Of a stretch of 64,000 bases of DNA, positions 1 through 8,452 are shown piece after piece. A program made the position numbers and the translations under genes. This DNA comes from Pseudomonadota bacterium (GTDB lineage Bacteria; Pseudomonadota; Alphaproteobacteria; Rhodospirillales; Magnetospirillaceae). The stretch is from the NCBI GenBank assembly GCA_021781575.1, contig JAJXWP010000021.1, forward strand, positions 1-64,000. The letters are read 5' to 3'. Below the pieces are notes generated by a model, which was not told the DNA's origin, ran no database searches, and saw nothing but the letters and a program-made list of their open reading frames with translations. Position 1 is the first letter of the stretch. Every line of letters starts with the position of its first letter.

Positions 1-1447
1 GGATGCGGGGATTCTGCCCCAGGGCTTCCGCCCGGCTGTAGCCGGTGATGTGCGAGAAGGTGTCATTGACGTCGACGATGATGCCGTCGGCATCGGTGAT
101 GACGATTCCTTCGCGGGCATGGGTGAATACGCTGGCCGCCAGTTTCAGCCGCTCTTCCGCCAGCATCCGCTCGGAGACGTCCTCGAACATCAGCAGCAGA
201 TGCGGTTTATCCCGGTTCTGGAACGGGGTGAGGATGGTTTTCATCCACACCTCCTTGCCATAGCTGGTGAACAGGCGATGCTGGCCGTGCTGTTCGGCCC
301 CGGTCGCCAATGCCCGTTGCGCGGCATCCAGCAGGCCCGACTCCTTCCACGAGTCGATGCGGCGGAAATTTTGTGCCAGCAATTGACTGACGGTTGCCCC
401 GACGAACTTGGCGGCGGCCTCGTTCGCCATGACGCACGCGCCGGTCTCGGCCCGATAGGCGATGATGCCGATCATCGAGCTGGCGATGATCTTCTGGTTC
501 AACTGGGCAATTTCGGTGGACTGCTGCAGCAGACGACGGCGCTCGGTAACATCGACCAGGCTGGCCCGCAACAGCCTGCGGCGGCGGTCGGGGAAACGCA
601 CCAGCGTCAGTTCGCAGAAGCGGTTCCCGCCGCCGGCGTCGCGAACCAGGCGCTCACAGCGGACGACCTCTCCCGCCAGCGCGCGCTCCACATGCTCGCC
701 TATGCTTTCATCGAGCGGCCGCCGGTCGGGTTGCTCCGGCGGATAGAACCGCTGCGGCCCCCATTTCAGCAGCTCATCACGTCTGCAACCATAAAGCTTT
801 TCCGCACTGGTATTGGCGTCGACGAAACGCTCGAGATCGGTGTCGTAGAGCAGGATGGCATCCGGCGCATGGTCGATCAGCTTGCGGAAGCGCTCCTCGC
901 TGTCGCGCAAGGTCTCCTCGGTCTGCCTGCGATCGGTGACATCCACCAGGACGAAGGCCACCCCGATGATCGACCCGTCATTGCCGAGGAAGGGCTTGCC
1001 CCGCAGATGACCGATCAGTTCGCTCCCGTTCGCTCGCCGATAGTGCCGATCATAGTCGGAGAAGGCCAGCCGGCCACCGAGCAGCCCTCGCACCCTCTCT
1101 GCCGCCTGGTCGCGCTCGGCCGGAGACACATGGGCGAGGTAGTCACTGCCGATCAGCCGCTCCAGCGGGATTGCGAACATCTCCGCCATGCCGCGGTTCG
1201 CATGGACGATGCGCCCCGCGGCGTCGACGACGAAGATCGCCGCGTCGGAAGTATCCAGGATCTGGCCGAGCAACGCCTCGCGCTCGGCCAATGCCTGGTG
1301 CGCCGCCCGCAGCGCCTGTTCGTTGCGCTTGCTCTCGGCGATTTCGCGGGCCACGTCAAGCGCGCCGAAATCCTCATCTTCCAGTCGGCCCCTGTCGTCA
1401 CGCGTTTCATTGGCGATGACTGTCGGGCCGGGGGGACGCTCATTCAT
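1..1447 (-). CDS. multi-PAS sensory protein (C-terminus outside window)
   Basis: The minus-strand frame is open from the window edge to an ATG at 1447 and carries at least four PAS-like units. Readable signatures include AAIFVVDAAGRIVHANRGMAE, PDAILLYDTDLERFVDANTS and GIVITDADGIIVDVNDTF, with linkers such as VDVTDRRQTEETLRDSEERF. A predicted helical linker precedes the first PAS. No transmembrane segment is seen in the N-terminal part, so a cytoplasmic sensor is likely. The output domain (histidine kinase, GGDEF or EAL) lies past base 1 and cannot be named. An in-frame ATG at 1495 is an alternative start; neither start has a good ribosome binding site. The upstream 1448-1614 stretch is AT-rich and probably carries its promoter. 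Confidence 0.8.
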   Translation of the reverse strand, partial: MNERPPGPTVIANETRDDRGRLEDEDFGALDVAREIAESKRNEQALRAAHQALAEREALLGQILDTSDAAIFVVDAAGRIVHANRGMAEMFAIPLERLIGSDYLAHVSPAERDQAAERVRGLLGGRLAFSDYDRHYRRANGSELIGHLRGKPFLGNDGSIIGVAFVLVDVTDRRQTEETLRDSEERFRKLIDHAPDAILLYDTDLERFVDANTSAEKLYGCRRDELLKWGPQRFYPPEQPDRRPLDESIGEHVERALAGEVVRCERLVRDAGGGNRFCELTLVRFPDRRRRLLRASLVDVTERRRLLQQSTEIAQLNQKIIASSMIGIIAYRAETGACVMANEAAAKFVGATVSQLLAQNFRRIDSWKESGLLDAAQRALATGAEQHGQHRLFTSYGKEVWMKTILTPFQNRDKPHLLLMFEDVSERMLAEERLKLAASVFTHAREGIVITDADGIIVDVNDTFSHITGYSRAEALGQNPRI

Positions 1448-1614
1448 GCGGCCAGAAATCCGTGTTTTATCCAAACTCCATAATATCCATTCCATCACCT
1501 TTGGTAAGCCGGATATTTAATTATAGATAATTTTGCCACGCTTAATGGTTGAATAGTTGACATCGAATCCGAAGTCGAAGCACTCGCCAATTCAAATGTT
1601 ATGCAATGGCCCGA

Positions 1615-3099
1615 TTATTTCGCGCCAAGGCCTAAAGGCGAAGCGGCGTTCCACCAGCCGCCGCCAAGGGCCGCGAACAGCCCGACCGTGTCCTGATACC
1701 GCACGGCGATCGCCTGTAAATCGGTGATCTGCGCCCGGTGAAACTGGGCGTCGGCGTTGAGCAGGTCGAGATAGGTGGCGGTACCGGCCGCATAATTGGC
1801 CTGCACCAGGCCAAGCGCCTGCTCGGCGGTGGCGAGGGCCTGGTCCGCCGCATGCAATGCCGCCGCGTCGTTGTCGAGCGCGCGAAGGGTGTCGGCGACC
1901 TGGGCGAACGCGCTCAGCACCACCTGCCGGTACGACGCCATGGCCTGCCGGTAGCCGTCGATCGCCGCCTTCCGCCGGTACCACAAGGTACCGCCGTCGA
2001 ACACCGGCGCCGTCAGGTTGGCGCCGACACTCCAGAATGTCCCGTTGGCGGCGAAGATCCGGCTGGCCGATGTGCTGTCAGCTCCATAGCTGCCGCTCAG
2101 CGTCAGGCTGGGAAACAGCGCCGCCGTGGCGACGCCGACATTGGCGCTGGCGGTATGCGCCGTCGCTTCGGCGACAAGGATGTCCGGCCGCTGGCGTACC
2201 AGCTCGGCGGGGAGACTGAGCGGAAGGTCGTTCGGCAAGCTGAGATCAGCCAACCGAACCGCCGGCGGGGTCCACTCGGCCGGCAGATGCCCGGCGAGGG
2301 TCGCCAACAAGTCGTTGCTTTGCGTAAGCTTTTGCCGAAGCGGCGGCAAGGCCGCTTCCGAGGACGCCAGCTGCGAGCGCAGGCTCAGCACGTTCGAATA
2401 GGGCGATGTCCCCGCCTCGGCCTGAATTTCGGCCAGTTGCACCTGTTGGCGCTGGAAGCCGATCAACCGTTCGGTCGCTTCCAGTTCGGCCCGGTAGGCG
2501 GCCTGGGCGATCACGGTAGCCGCGACATTCGATGACAGGGTGAGATACGTCGCCTGCTCGGTTGCGCTTCGCAGATCCACCTGGGCGGCGAGGCCTTCGA
2601 CGGTACGCCGTTCGCCGCCGAACAGATCGAGCGCGTAGCTGATCGTTCCCGACAGCGAAAACAGATTGAACACCGGTCCCGGCAGGTTTTCACCGAATTG
2701 AGCCGTCGCAAATCTTTGCCGCTCCGCGCCCAGTTGCGCCGCAAGGCCCGGGTAGAAGATCCCATAGCCGGCCCGCAGGTCGTTTTGCGCCTGGTGGAGA
2801 CTTGCCTGGGCCGCCTCAAGGCTGGGATTGTGGGCAAGCGCATCCGCCATGACGGCGTCGAGCTGCGGCGACTTGAACAGGCGCCACCAATCGGCGGCGA
2901 CGTTCCCCCCCGGAGTGAAATGCTGGGCGGTGCCGGCGGCGGCAGCCGTCGCCACGGGGTCCGTGCCGGCGGAATAATGGCTGACCGGCGGCGCCTCCGG
3001 ACGGCCGAAGTCGGGGCCGACGGCGCAACCGGGCAGCCCGCCCAGGAGGAGGATGGCGGCGGCCGAGCGCCAAGCGCTACTTTTCGCCGATATAGACAT
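1615..3099 (-). CDS. NodT/TolC-family outer-membrane efflux lipoprotein
   Basis: This 494-residue protein fits the length of outer-membrane factor (OMF) channels of tripartite exporters. The N-terminus is a lipoprotein signal: a hydrophobic stretch AAAILLLGG followed by lipobox LPGC (Cys25), then the family-typical AVGPDFGRPEAPP. Two OMF repeats follow, with the usual coiled-coil helices (for example RQRPDILVAEATAHTASANVG). It would form the outer-membrane exit duct. The start ATG lies inside the 3' end of the HlyD gene (23-nt overlap), so it is translationally coupled as the last gene of the permease-ATPase-HlyD-OMF operon. The substrate is unknown. Confidence 0.88.
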   Translation of the reverse strand: MSISAKSSAWRSAAAILLLGGLPGCAVGPDFGRPEAPPVSHYSAGTDPVATAAAAGTAQHFTPGGNVAADWWRLFKSPQLDAVMADALAHNPSLEAAQASLHQAQNDLRAGYGIFYPGLAAQLGAERQRFATAQFGENLPGPVFNLFSLSGTISYALDLFGGERRTVEGLAAQVDLRSATEQATYLTLSSNVAATVIAQAAYRAELEATERLIGFQRQQVQLAEIQAEAGTSPYSNVLSLRSQLASSEAALPPLRQKLTQSNDLLATLAGHLPAEWTPPAVRLADLSLPNDLPLSLPAELVRQRPDILVAEATAHTASANVGVATAALFPSLTLSGSYGADSTSASRIFAANGTFWSVGANLTAPVFDGGTLWYRRKAAIDGYRQAMASYRQVVLSAFAQVADTLRALDNDAAALHAADQALATAEQALGLVQANYAAGTATYLDLLNADAQFHRAQITDLQAIAVRYQDTVGLFAALGGGWWNAASPLGLGAK

Positions 3100-4162
3100 C
3101 GACCAGCTGCCCCGGATAGAGGTTCAGCCCCGACGGCTTGTCGAAGCGAAAAATCACCGGGAGAACACGTACATCCACCCGCTCCCGGCGTTGGTTGGAG
3201 AGCTGGACTTTCGGCGAGACGTAGGGCTGGACGCGGGTGAAGGTGAGGGGAACACGCCGCTCGGTCCCTCGGATGACCATCTCGGCGACCAGCTTGTCCG
3301 GCTGGGCCAGGCGGTGAACCAGTATTTCGTCGATATAGGCCCGGACCTGCAACCTGGCCTGCGGTGTCCCCATCACCACCAGCGGAGCCAAGCCCTGGGA
3401 ATAGGTGTCATAGGCCCCCTGGGGCGACACGTAGCTGCCTGGAGCGGCCTGGATCACCAACACCACCCCGTCCGCCGGCGCCCGCAGGGTGTATTTGGCC
3501 AGCAGCGCCGCCGACGCCGCATAAGCCTTCGCCAAGGCCGCACACTGCCGCTCCTGGTTGCGGATGTCATAGACCCAGGCGCCAGCCTTGGTCAGCGCAT
3601 ACTGCTTACGGAAGACCTCGAGATTGGTCTCCGCCATTTTTTGGCTGTTCCGGGCATTGTCCAGGGCGTCGCGGCTGACCGATCGGGGATCGATCTCGAA
3701 GGCCCGTTGCTGCTTGGCCAACTGATCCCGGGCATAGCGCAGGCCGGCCCGCGCGTTGTCGACCTGGGCGGCGGCGACGGCGAGCGCCTCCGGCCGCGGT
3801 TGCGCCCGCAGCGCCGCCAACATCGCCCCTGCCGCTTCGGCCTGGGCCCGTTGCTGTTCGGCAGTCGCCCGCTGAACCGAATCGTCGATGACGAGCAGCG
3901 GATCACCCTGATGCACGAGGGCGCCTTCGCTGACCAGGACCTGGGTGATGGGGCCGGACACTTCCGGATAGATATTGATGTTCTCGCCGTTCGCCTGATC
4001 GCTCTCGATGACGCCGTTGGCGTAAATGCCCTTGGCGTAGGGATTGGCGGCCGGTTTGAACAGAGGCGCCGGGACCGGAGGCTGTTGGCCGAACACCAGC
4101 GCGCTGACCAGCGCCAGCAGCATGCCGGCGGCGGACAGGAAAAAGACGAGCTTATCGCGCAT
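3077..4162 (-). CDS. HlyD-family periplasmic adaptor (DevB-like)
   Basis: This is the membrane fusion protein of about 361 residues that bridges an inner-membrane ABC exporter to the outer-membrane channel. From the chosen ATG (MRDKLVFFLSAAGMLLALV) there is one N-terminal membrane anchor. A biotinyl-lipoyl-like half motif (EVSGPITQVLVSEGALVHQG) follows, then a long alpha-helical hairpin, and the second lipoyl half (LRAPADGVVLVIQAAPGSYV). A longer frame exists upstream, but it runs through the ATPase gene and has no membrane-protein start. The selected start overlaps the ATPase stop by 11 nt. Its placement beside an FtsX-type permease and ATPase matches DevBCA-type exporters. Confidence 0.87.
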   Translation of the reverse strand: MRDKLVFFLSAAGMLLALVSALVFGQQPPVPAPLFKPAANPYAKGIYANGVIESDQANGENINIYPEVSGPITQVLVSEGALVHQGDPLLVIDDSVQRATAEQQRAQAEAAGAMLAALRAQPRPEALAVAAAQVDNARAGLRYARDQLAKQQRAFEIDPRSVSRDALDNARNSQKMAETNLEVFRKQYALTKAGAWVYDIRNQERQCAALAKAYAASAALLAKYTLRAPADGVVLVIQAAPGSYVSPQGAYDTYSQGLAPLVVMGTPQARLQVRAYIDEILVHRLAQPDKLVAEMVIRGTERRVPLTFTRVQPYVSPKVQLSNQRRERVDVRVLPVIFRFDKPSGLNLYPGQLVDVYIGEK

Positions 4163-4856
4163 CGAGATTCTCCCTCTCGATGCCTGCCAGCCGCCCGTCC
4201 TCCATCTGCATGATGCGGTCGGCGAAGTCGAAGATGCGGCCGTCATGCGTGACGATGACGATGCAGCGCCGCGATGTAAGAATGTGCCGGCGCACAAAAT
4301 CGACGATATTGCGGCCGGTGTCGCCGTCGAGGGATGCCGTCGGCTCGTCGAAGATCAGGATATCCGGGCGGGTGACGATCGCCCGGGCGATCGCCACCCG
4401 CTGCTGCTCGCCGCCACTAAGCTTGAGCGGCGGCAACTCCGCCCGCCCCTTCAGCCCGACGACATCGAGGTCATGTTCTGCCTCTTTCATCGCCTGAGCC
4501 CATGCCCGCTTCTGGAGAATGAGGGGGATCGCCACGTTCTCGGCCGTGGTGAGCCGGGAGAACAGATGATAGTCCTGGAAGACGAAGCCAATTCTGCGCA
4601 GCCGGAACTCGGCCAGCGCATCGGCGGACAGATCCCAGATCGCCGAGCCCTCGATCGTCACCGCACCGGTGTTGGGTCGCAGGATGCCGGAAATAATGCT
4701 GAGCAGTGTCGTCTTGCCGCTGCCGGACGGCCCGACAACATACAGCATCTCGCCGAAATAGGCCTCGAAGGTGACGTCCCTCACCGCATAGGTCCGGGTC
4801 TCTCCTTCGCCGAACCATTTGTTGAGGCCCACCGCCTGGATCGCCGCCTTCACCAA
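4152..4856 (-). CDS. ABC transporter ATP-binding protein (MacB/DevA/LolD type)
   Basis: This 234-residue ATPase has a full set of ABC motifs: Walker A GPSGSGKTT, signature LSGGEQQRVAIARA, Walker B ILIFDEPTASLD and the switch histidine in VIVTHD. Length and sequence fit the LolD/MacB/DevA group that drives mechanotransmission rather than classical import. The frame opens with TTG then GTG just 3 nt after the permease stop; the GGAG inside the permease end can serve either codon. The gene is part of the minus-strand exporter operon and energises the FtsX-like permease at the inner membrane. Confidence 0.9.
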   Translation of the reverse strand: MVKAAIQAVGLNKWFGEGETRTYAVRDVTFEAYFGEMLYVVGPSGSGKTTLLSIISGILRPNTGAVTIEGSAIWDLSADALAEFRLRRIGFVFQDYHLFSRLTTAENVAIPLILQKRAWAQAMKEAEHDLDVVGLKGRAELPPLKLSGGEQQRVAIARAIVTRPDILIFDEPTASLDGDTGRNIVDFVRRHILTSRRCIVIVTHDGRIFDFADRIMQMEDGRLAGIERENLDAR

Positions 4857-4859
4857 GAT

Positions 4860-5996
4860 TCAGCTCCGGAAGATGTCGAATGGTTCGATGCGCAGTACCT
4901 TGCGAACCCCGAAATAGCTGGAGATGGCGGCGATGGCGACGACCATGACGAAGGCCAGACCAAGGTTGAGAAAGGTGATGATCGCTGCATAGCCGGGAAG
5001 GTAGAGACGCGCCACCCAGATCATCAGCGCGCACAGGCCGACGCCGAGGCCGTAGCCGGTCAAGGCGACGAACGTCGCCTCGAACAGAATTATCGAGATC
5101 AACTCGCTGCCCTTGGCGCCGATGGCCTTGAGCGCGCCGAACTTCTCGATGTTCTCGATGACGAAGGTGTAGAAGGTCTGCCCTGAGATGGACAGGCCAA
5201 GGATGAAGCTGATCACCGTCATCAACAGAATATTCGTCCCCATTCCTGTCTGGTATTTGTAAAAATTCGAAATTTTATTGATGAATTCATCCTTGGTCAG
5301 GGCCAGATAGCCCGCTGCCGCCACTTCCCGCTGGATCTCCGGCACATCGGCAAGAGTTTTCGGCTCGACCAGAATGTAGGAAATGGTGAATCGCATATTG
5401 GGAATGTATTGGATTGCCCGATTGTAGGTCGTGTACAGGGTCGGCATGCCGAAAAGCCCGCTGGCCGCCACGCGGGCGGTTCCGACGATCACCCCCCGAT
5501 GGTCGTTGAGTTCGAACTCGGCGCCGAGGGTCGGCTTGCCGAGCTTGCGGAATTCAGCATCCTTCACCGCGATGAAGGCGTTCTCGCCGTAGACGTCGTC
5601 AATCGCGCCGGAAAGCAGCGTCGGCCGCCCGAACAGGCTGGTGTCGTCGAGGCCGATGACGCTGGCGGATTGATAGACGCCATCGCCAAGCTTGAGCAGC
5701 GCCACGCCGGAATAAAGCGGCACCGCCCATTTCACCCCGGGGATGCTGCGCACCTCGTCCAGAATATAGTCGGGAAGCGGAATGGTGTTGGCGGCGGTCT
5801 GCACCGCCGGATCCATCACCCACACCGATGCACCGATGTTGATCACCGTCGCCGAGGAACGCCGAAGAATTCCCGAGAACAGGGATGTCATCTGAATCAT
5901 CAGGAAAACGGCAAAAGTGATGCCGACCAGCAGAGCGGCGAACTTTGCCCGGTCATTGGCCAGGAGCTTGTAGGCGATACGCAGGATGCCCGGCAC
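4860..5996 (-). CDS. ABC exporter permease, FtsX/MacB fold (DevC-like)
   Basis: This 378-residue inner-membrane permease has one N-terminal transmembrane helix (FAALLVGITFAVFLMIQM), a periplasmic domain of about 220 residues, and three C-terminal helices (starting near ILLMTVISFILGLSIS). That is the FtsX/MacB topology. The segment FVIENIEKFGALKAIGA is the family coupling region. It starts at GTG with GGAAAGG seven bases upstream and is the first gene of the exporter operon, so the promoter must lie in 5997-6103. A short AT-rich codon patch (around 5250-5290, encoding NKISNFYKYQ) stands out from the GC-rich background. Confidence 0.86.
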   Translation of the reverse strand: MPGILRIAYKLLANDRAKFAALLVGITFAVFLMIQMTSLFSGILRRSSATVINIGASVWVMDPAVQTAANTIPLPDYILDEVRSIPGVKWAVPLYSGVALLKLGDGVYQSASVIGLDDTSLFGRPTLLSGAIDDVYGENAFIAVKDAEFRKLGKPTLGAEFELNDHRGVIVGTARVAASGLFGMPTLYTTYNRAIQYIPNMRFTISYILVEPKTLADVPEIQREVAAAGYLALTKDEFINKISNFYKYQTGMGTNILLMTVISFILGLSISGQTFYTFVIENIEKFGALKAIGAKGSELISIILFEATFVALTGYGLGVGLCALMIWVARLYLPGYAAIITFLNLGLAFVMVVAIAAISSYFGVRKVLRIEPFDIFRS

Positions 5997-6010
5997 CTTG
6001 GCGCCTTTCC

Positions 6011-6040
6011 AATCGCCGGAAAATAAAATCCGGCGGCGAT
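6011..6040. terminator. imperfect hairpin between nifV and exporter operon
   Basis: AATCGCCGGA and CGGCGGCGAT flank an A/T-rich loop (AAATAAAATC). The stem forms with one unpaired triplet. It lies 64 nt past the nifV stop and just upstream of the exporter operon, so it may end nif transcription. The absence of a clear T-run keeps the call weak. Confidence 0.3.
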
Positions 6041-6103
6041 ATTCCCTGATCGGGAAGCTACGGTCAGGTTAGGCGCCACGCCCCCAAGCGTCGTTGACTT
6101 GGG

Positions 6104-7288
6104 TTAACCTGCAGCGTCCCCGCCGAGCCGGCCGAATCGCCTGTCATGCGGCGCCCGCGGTGGGGTTGAATGGACCGCGGTTTCCAGGCAGAAGCGGCGC
6201 AGATCATCTTTGGTCGGCGAGCGCTTGCGCGTGGCGGCGAAGTGGCGTACCCGCAGCAGCACGGCACGCGCCTGCGCCTCGTCGAGGGTCAGGCCGAGCC
6301 CGGCACAGGCATGCATGACGCCGGCGACCCCCGAATGCTTTCCCAGGACAATTCGGTGGCGCCGCCCCAGGCTGGCCGGGTCGATCGCCTCATAGGTGCG
6401 GCGGTCCCGCAACAGCCCGCTGACATGGATCCCCGCTTCGTGGGTGAAGATGGCCTCGCCGACGATGCTCTTGTTGACCGGCACCGGCCGCCCCGAAGCC
6501 TCGGCCACCAAGCGCGAGACCGTCCCCAGGCGGCGCGTCGCCACCCCAGTGGCATGGCCATAGAGGTGATGGAGGGCTACTACCACTTCCTCCAACGGCG
6601 CGTTGCCGGCCCGTTCCCCCAGGCCGTTGACGGTCGTGCTGACATGACTGGCCCCTCCCCTCACCGCGGCCAGGGAGTTGGCGGTAGCCAAACCCAGGTC
6701 GTCATGGGCGTGGATCTCCAACTCGATGCAGCAAGCGCTGCGCAGGCGGCCGAACAGGTCTCGCACGGCGAAGGGATCCATGATTCCCAGGGTGTCGGCG
6801 ACGCGGAAGCGGCGCGCCCCGGCCCGCTCGCAGGCTTCAACCACCCGGAGCAGGAACTCGGGGTCGGCACGCGACGAATCTTCGCCACCCACCGCCACCT
6901 CGAAGCCGAGGTCGCGGGCTCGCGCCACCATCCGTACCAGATGACGCAGCGCCCAGTGGCGGTCGCGACCCAGCTTGCCGGCCAACTGCAGATCGGACAC
7001 CGGCAGCGACAGGTTGACCATGGCGACACCGGTGGTGGCCGCCGCCGCAAGGTCGTCCGCGTGCATACGGCACCAGGCGATGGCGCGAGCCTTCAGACCG
7101 ACGCCCACCAATGCCCGAATGCTCTCGCACTCGTCCTCACCCATGGCCGGGATGCCCACTTCCATTTCCGGTACGCCGGCGGCATCGAGGGCCTTGGCGA
7201 TGGCCAGCTTCTCCTCCAGGCGGAAGGCCACCCCAGCGGTCTGCTCGCCGTCGCGGAGCGTGGTATCGTTGATGATGATGGCCGCCAT
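6104..7288 (-). CDS. nifV: homocitrate synthase NifV
   Basis: NifV condenses acetyl-CoA and 2-oxoglutarate to homocitrate, the organic ligand of the FeMo-cofactor. The 394-residue protein opens with the DRE-TIM signature [17 protein letters not shown]. It keeps the metal-binding histidines in [10 protein letters not shown] and [11 protein letters not shown], and ends in the usual C-terminal helical region. The ATG at 7288 is preceded by GGGGAGG with ideal spacing. It is the last gene of the nifE-led operon, 15 nt after the 27-codon ORF. No lysine-pathway genes are near, which supports NifV rather than LysS/LeuA. Confidence 0.95.
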   Translation of the reverse strand: MAAIIINDTTLRDGEQTAGVAFRLEEKLAIAKALDAAGVPEMEVGIPAMGEDECESIRALVGVGLKARAIAWCRMHADDLAAAATTGVAMVNLSLPVSDLQLAGKLGRDRHWALRHLVRMVARARDLGFEVAVGGEDSSRADPEFLLRVVEACERAGARRFRVADTLGIMDPFAVRDLFGRLRSACCIELEIHAHDDLGLATANSLAAVRGGASHVSTTVNGLGERAGNAPLEEVVVALHHLYGHATGVATRRLGTVSRLVAEASGRPVPVNKSIVGEAIFTHEAGIHVSGLLRDRRTYEAIDPASLGRRHRIVLGKHSGVAGVMHACAGLGLTLDEAQARAVLLRVRHFAATRKRSPTKDDLRRFCLETAVHSTPPRAPHDRRFGRLGGDAAG

Positions 7289-7303
7289 GGCTTGCCTCCC
7301 CTT

Positions 7304-7387
7304 CTAACCCGCCTTGCCGCAACCGCCGCCGCCGGCGGAGGCGCACAGGCGCAGGCCCGCGACGGCAGGAGCAGTCAGTTGACGCAT
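7304..7387 (-). CDS. 27-aa Gly/Cys microprotein between nifQ and nifV
   Basis: A 27-codon ORF starts at ATG 7387, inside the last codons of nifQ, and ends 15 nt before nifV. It has a near-consensus ribosome binding site (AAGGAG, eight bases before ATG), better than many genes here. The peptide has a short hydrophobic first half and a C-terminal half with two cysteines around a glycine run, LCASAGGGGCGKAG. That motif recalls the N-terminus of NifB in this same window (TTGCSAGGCGSSA). I recognise no family. Expression is expected from its operon position; function is unknown, and a metal-binding or leader role is speculation. Confidence 0.5.
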   Translation of the reverse strand: MRQLTAPAVAGLRLCASAGGGGCGKAG

Positions 7388-8004
7388 GGCGGCAACTCCT
7401 TGCGAGAAGGACCCTGTCGGATCGGCGACCAGGCCAGACGGGCCAGGGGCTCGCCGTCCTCGGCACCGAAGCAAAGGGAGAAGTCGGTGCAAATCTCGCA
7501 GCTGGGCGCCTTGCAGATGGACACGCCTTCGCGTTCGCAGAGTTCGCGATAGAAGAACTTCTTCCATTTCATGTCGCGGTCATTGCGGACGGCCAAGGGC
7601 GCAAAATGGCGCTTGAGCAGACCGCTCAGATCGCCGCGGCCAGCCAGTCCCAGATCCTGCCAAAGATGATTGGCGCCCAAAGAGCGGCGGGCCAGGATAT
7701 GGGCCAGCCAGCGCTCGATCGGAGCGCCCCTGGTGCCGTGCTCGATCAGCAGGGCCCGCAGGTCCGGCTCCTCGATCGCCTGCGGCCCCTGTCCGTCGCC
7801 TGGCAAGCCGGCAACGAGGAACGCGGCATGGGGAAAGACCTCATCCATCATTGCCGCCAGTTCGGCCGGAGCCAAGCCGAGAGTCAACGCCAGCGACGGT
7901 TCGGTGTCACTCCAGGCGTGCGCCAGCATGCAGGCCAACACATGCCCGTCGGCCGGATCACCCCGGGCGCCGTCGACCAGCCAGCGGTAGAGGTCGCCCG
8001 CCAT
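7375..8004 (-). CDS. nifQ: NifQ, molybdenum donor for FeMo-co synthesis
   Basis: NifQ supplies molybdenum to the NifEN/NifH assembly complex from a Mo-Fe-S cluster. The 209-residue protein ends with the diagnostic cysteine motif CX4CX2CX5C, read as CKAPSCEICTDFSLC. The N-terminal two thirds is helical and weakly conserved, as usual for the family. The ATG at 8004 overlaps the ferredoxin stop (ATGA), so translation is coupled. It sits in the nifE-N-X-fdx-Q-V operon under the sigma-54 promoter upstream of nifE. Confidence 0.92.
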   Translation of the reverse strand: MAGDLYRWLVDGARGDPADGHVLACMLAHAWSDTEPSLALTLGLAPAELAAMMDEVFPHAAFLVAGLPGDGQGPQAIEEPDLRALLIEHGTRGAPIERWLAHILARRSLGANHLWQDLGLAGRGDLSGLLKRHFAPLAVRNDRDMKWKKFFYRELCEREGVSICKAPSCEICTDFSLCFGAEDGEPLARLAWSPIRQGPSRKELPPCVN

Positions 8005-8312
8005 CAGGCCGGCACCAGTTCCGGCGCCGGACCGTGGACCATGGCCTTCTTGCCGCAGACGGTGCGGCAGGACTCGCAGCCGATGCACGCGCCGGAATTG
8101 GCCAAGGTCATGATCTTGCGGTTCGAGTCGTCATCCTCGTCGTCCGGATCGCAACGCTCGCCATCCTCGTTGACGCCCATCATCTTGAGCACGCCCTGGG
8201 TACACACCTTGAAGCAGCGGCCACAGGCGATGCACAGCCTGTCATCGATGGACAGCAGGTATTTCGGCGTCCAGGGCGTGCCGTCGCGGGTGGTGAAAGT
8301 AAGAAAGCTCAT
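8004..8312 (-). CDS. fdxB: nif-associated 2[4Fe-4S] ferredoxin (ferredoxin III type)
   Basis: This 102-residue ferredoxin has two cluster motifs, CIACGRCFKVC and CIGCESCRTVC. They are separated by a long acidic insertion (ERCDPDDEDDDSNRK), as in nif-specific ferredoxin III. It probably passes electrons to cofactor assembly or to nitrogenase reductase. The start at MSFLTFTTRD is chosen because CAGGAG lies eight bases upstream; an earlier in-frame ATG at 8342 is less likely. It overlaps nifQ by the ATGA junction. The symbol follows common usage for this position. Confidence 0.88.
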   Translation of the reverse strand: MSFLTFTTRDGTPWTPKYLLSIDDRLCIACGRCFKVCTQGVLKMMGVNEDGERCDPDDEDDDSNRKIMTLANSGACIGCESCRTVCGKKAMVHGPAPELVPA

Positions 8313-8338
8313 CCTTGGTTCTCCTGTGGTTGATCGGG

Positions 8339-8452
8339 TCAAGCCGCGGCGGCAGCGGGAACGCCCGCGACGGTGGCAATATCTTCGTCGACCGGCGTTT
8401 CGCCTCTCTCGGCTATCGTTTCGAAAGAGTCATTGAAGGCCTCGGCGCTCAT
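8339..8452 (-). CDS. 37-aa microprotein between nifX and ferredoxin
   Basis: The ATG at 8452 overlaps the nifX stop as ATGA, and GAGGAG sits eight bases upstream, so the ORF has every sign of coupled translation. The peptide starts MSAEAFNDSFETIAERGET, continues with an acidic stretch (PVDEDIATVAG) and ends in a poly-alanine tail. Other nif operons often carry a DUF683 or NifX-associated protein here; this product is much shorter and I cannot align it with either. It could be a remnant or a genuine small nif protein. Function unknown. Confidence 0.5.
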   Translation of the reverse strand: MSAEAFNDSFETIAERGETPVDEDIATVAGVPAAAAA

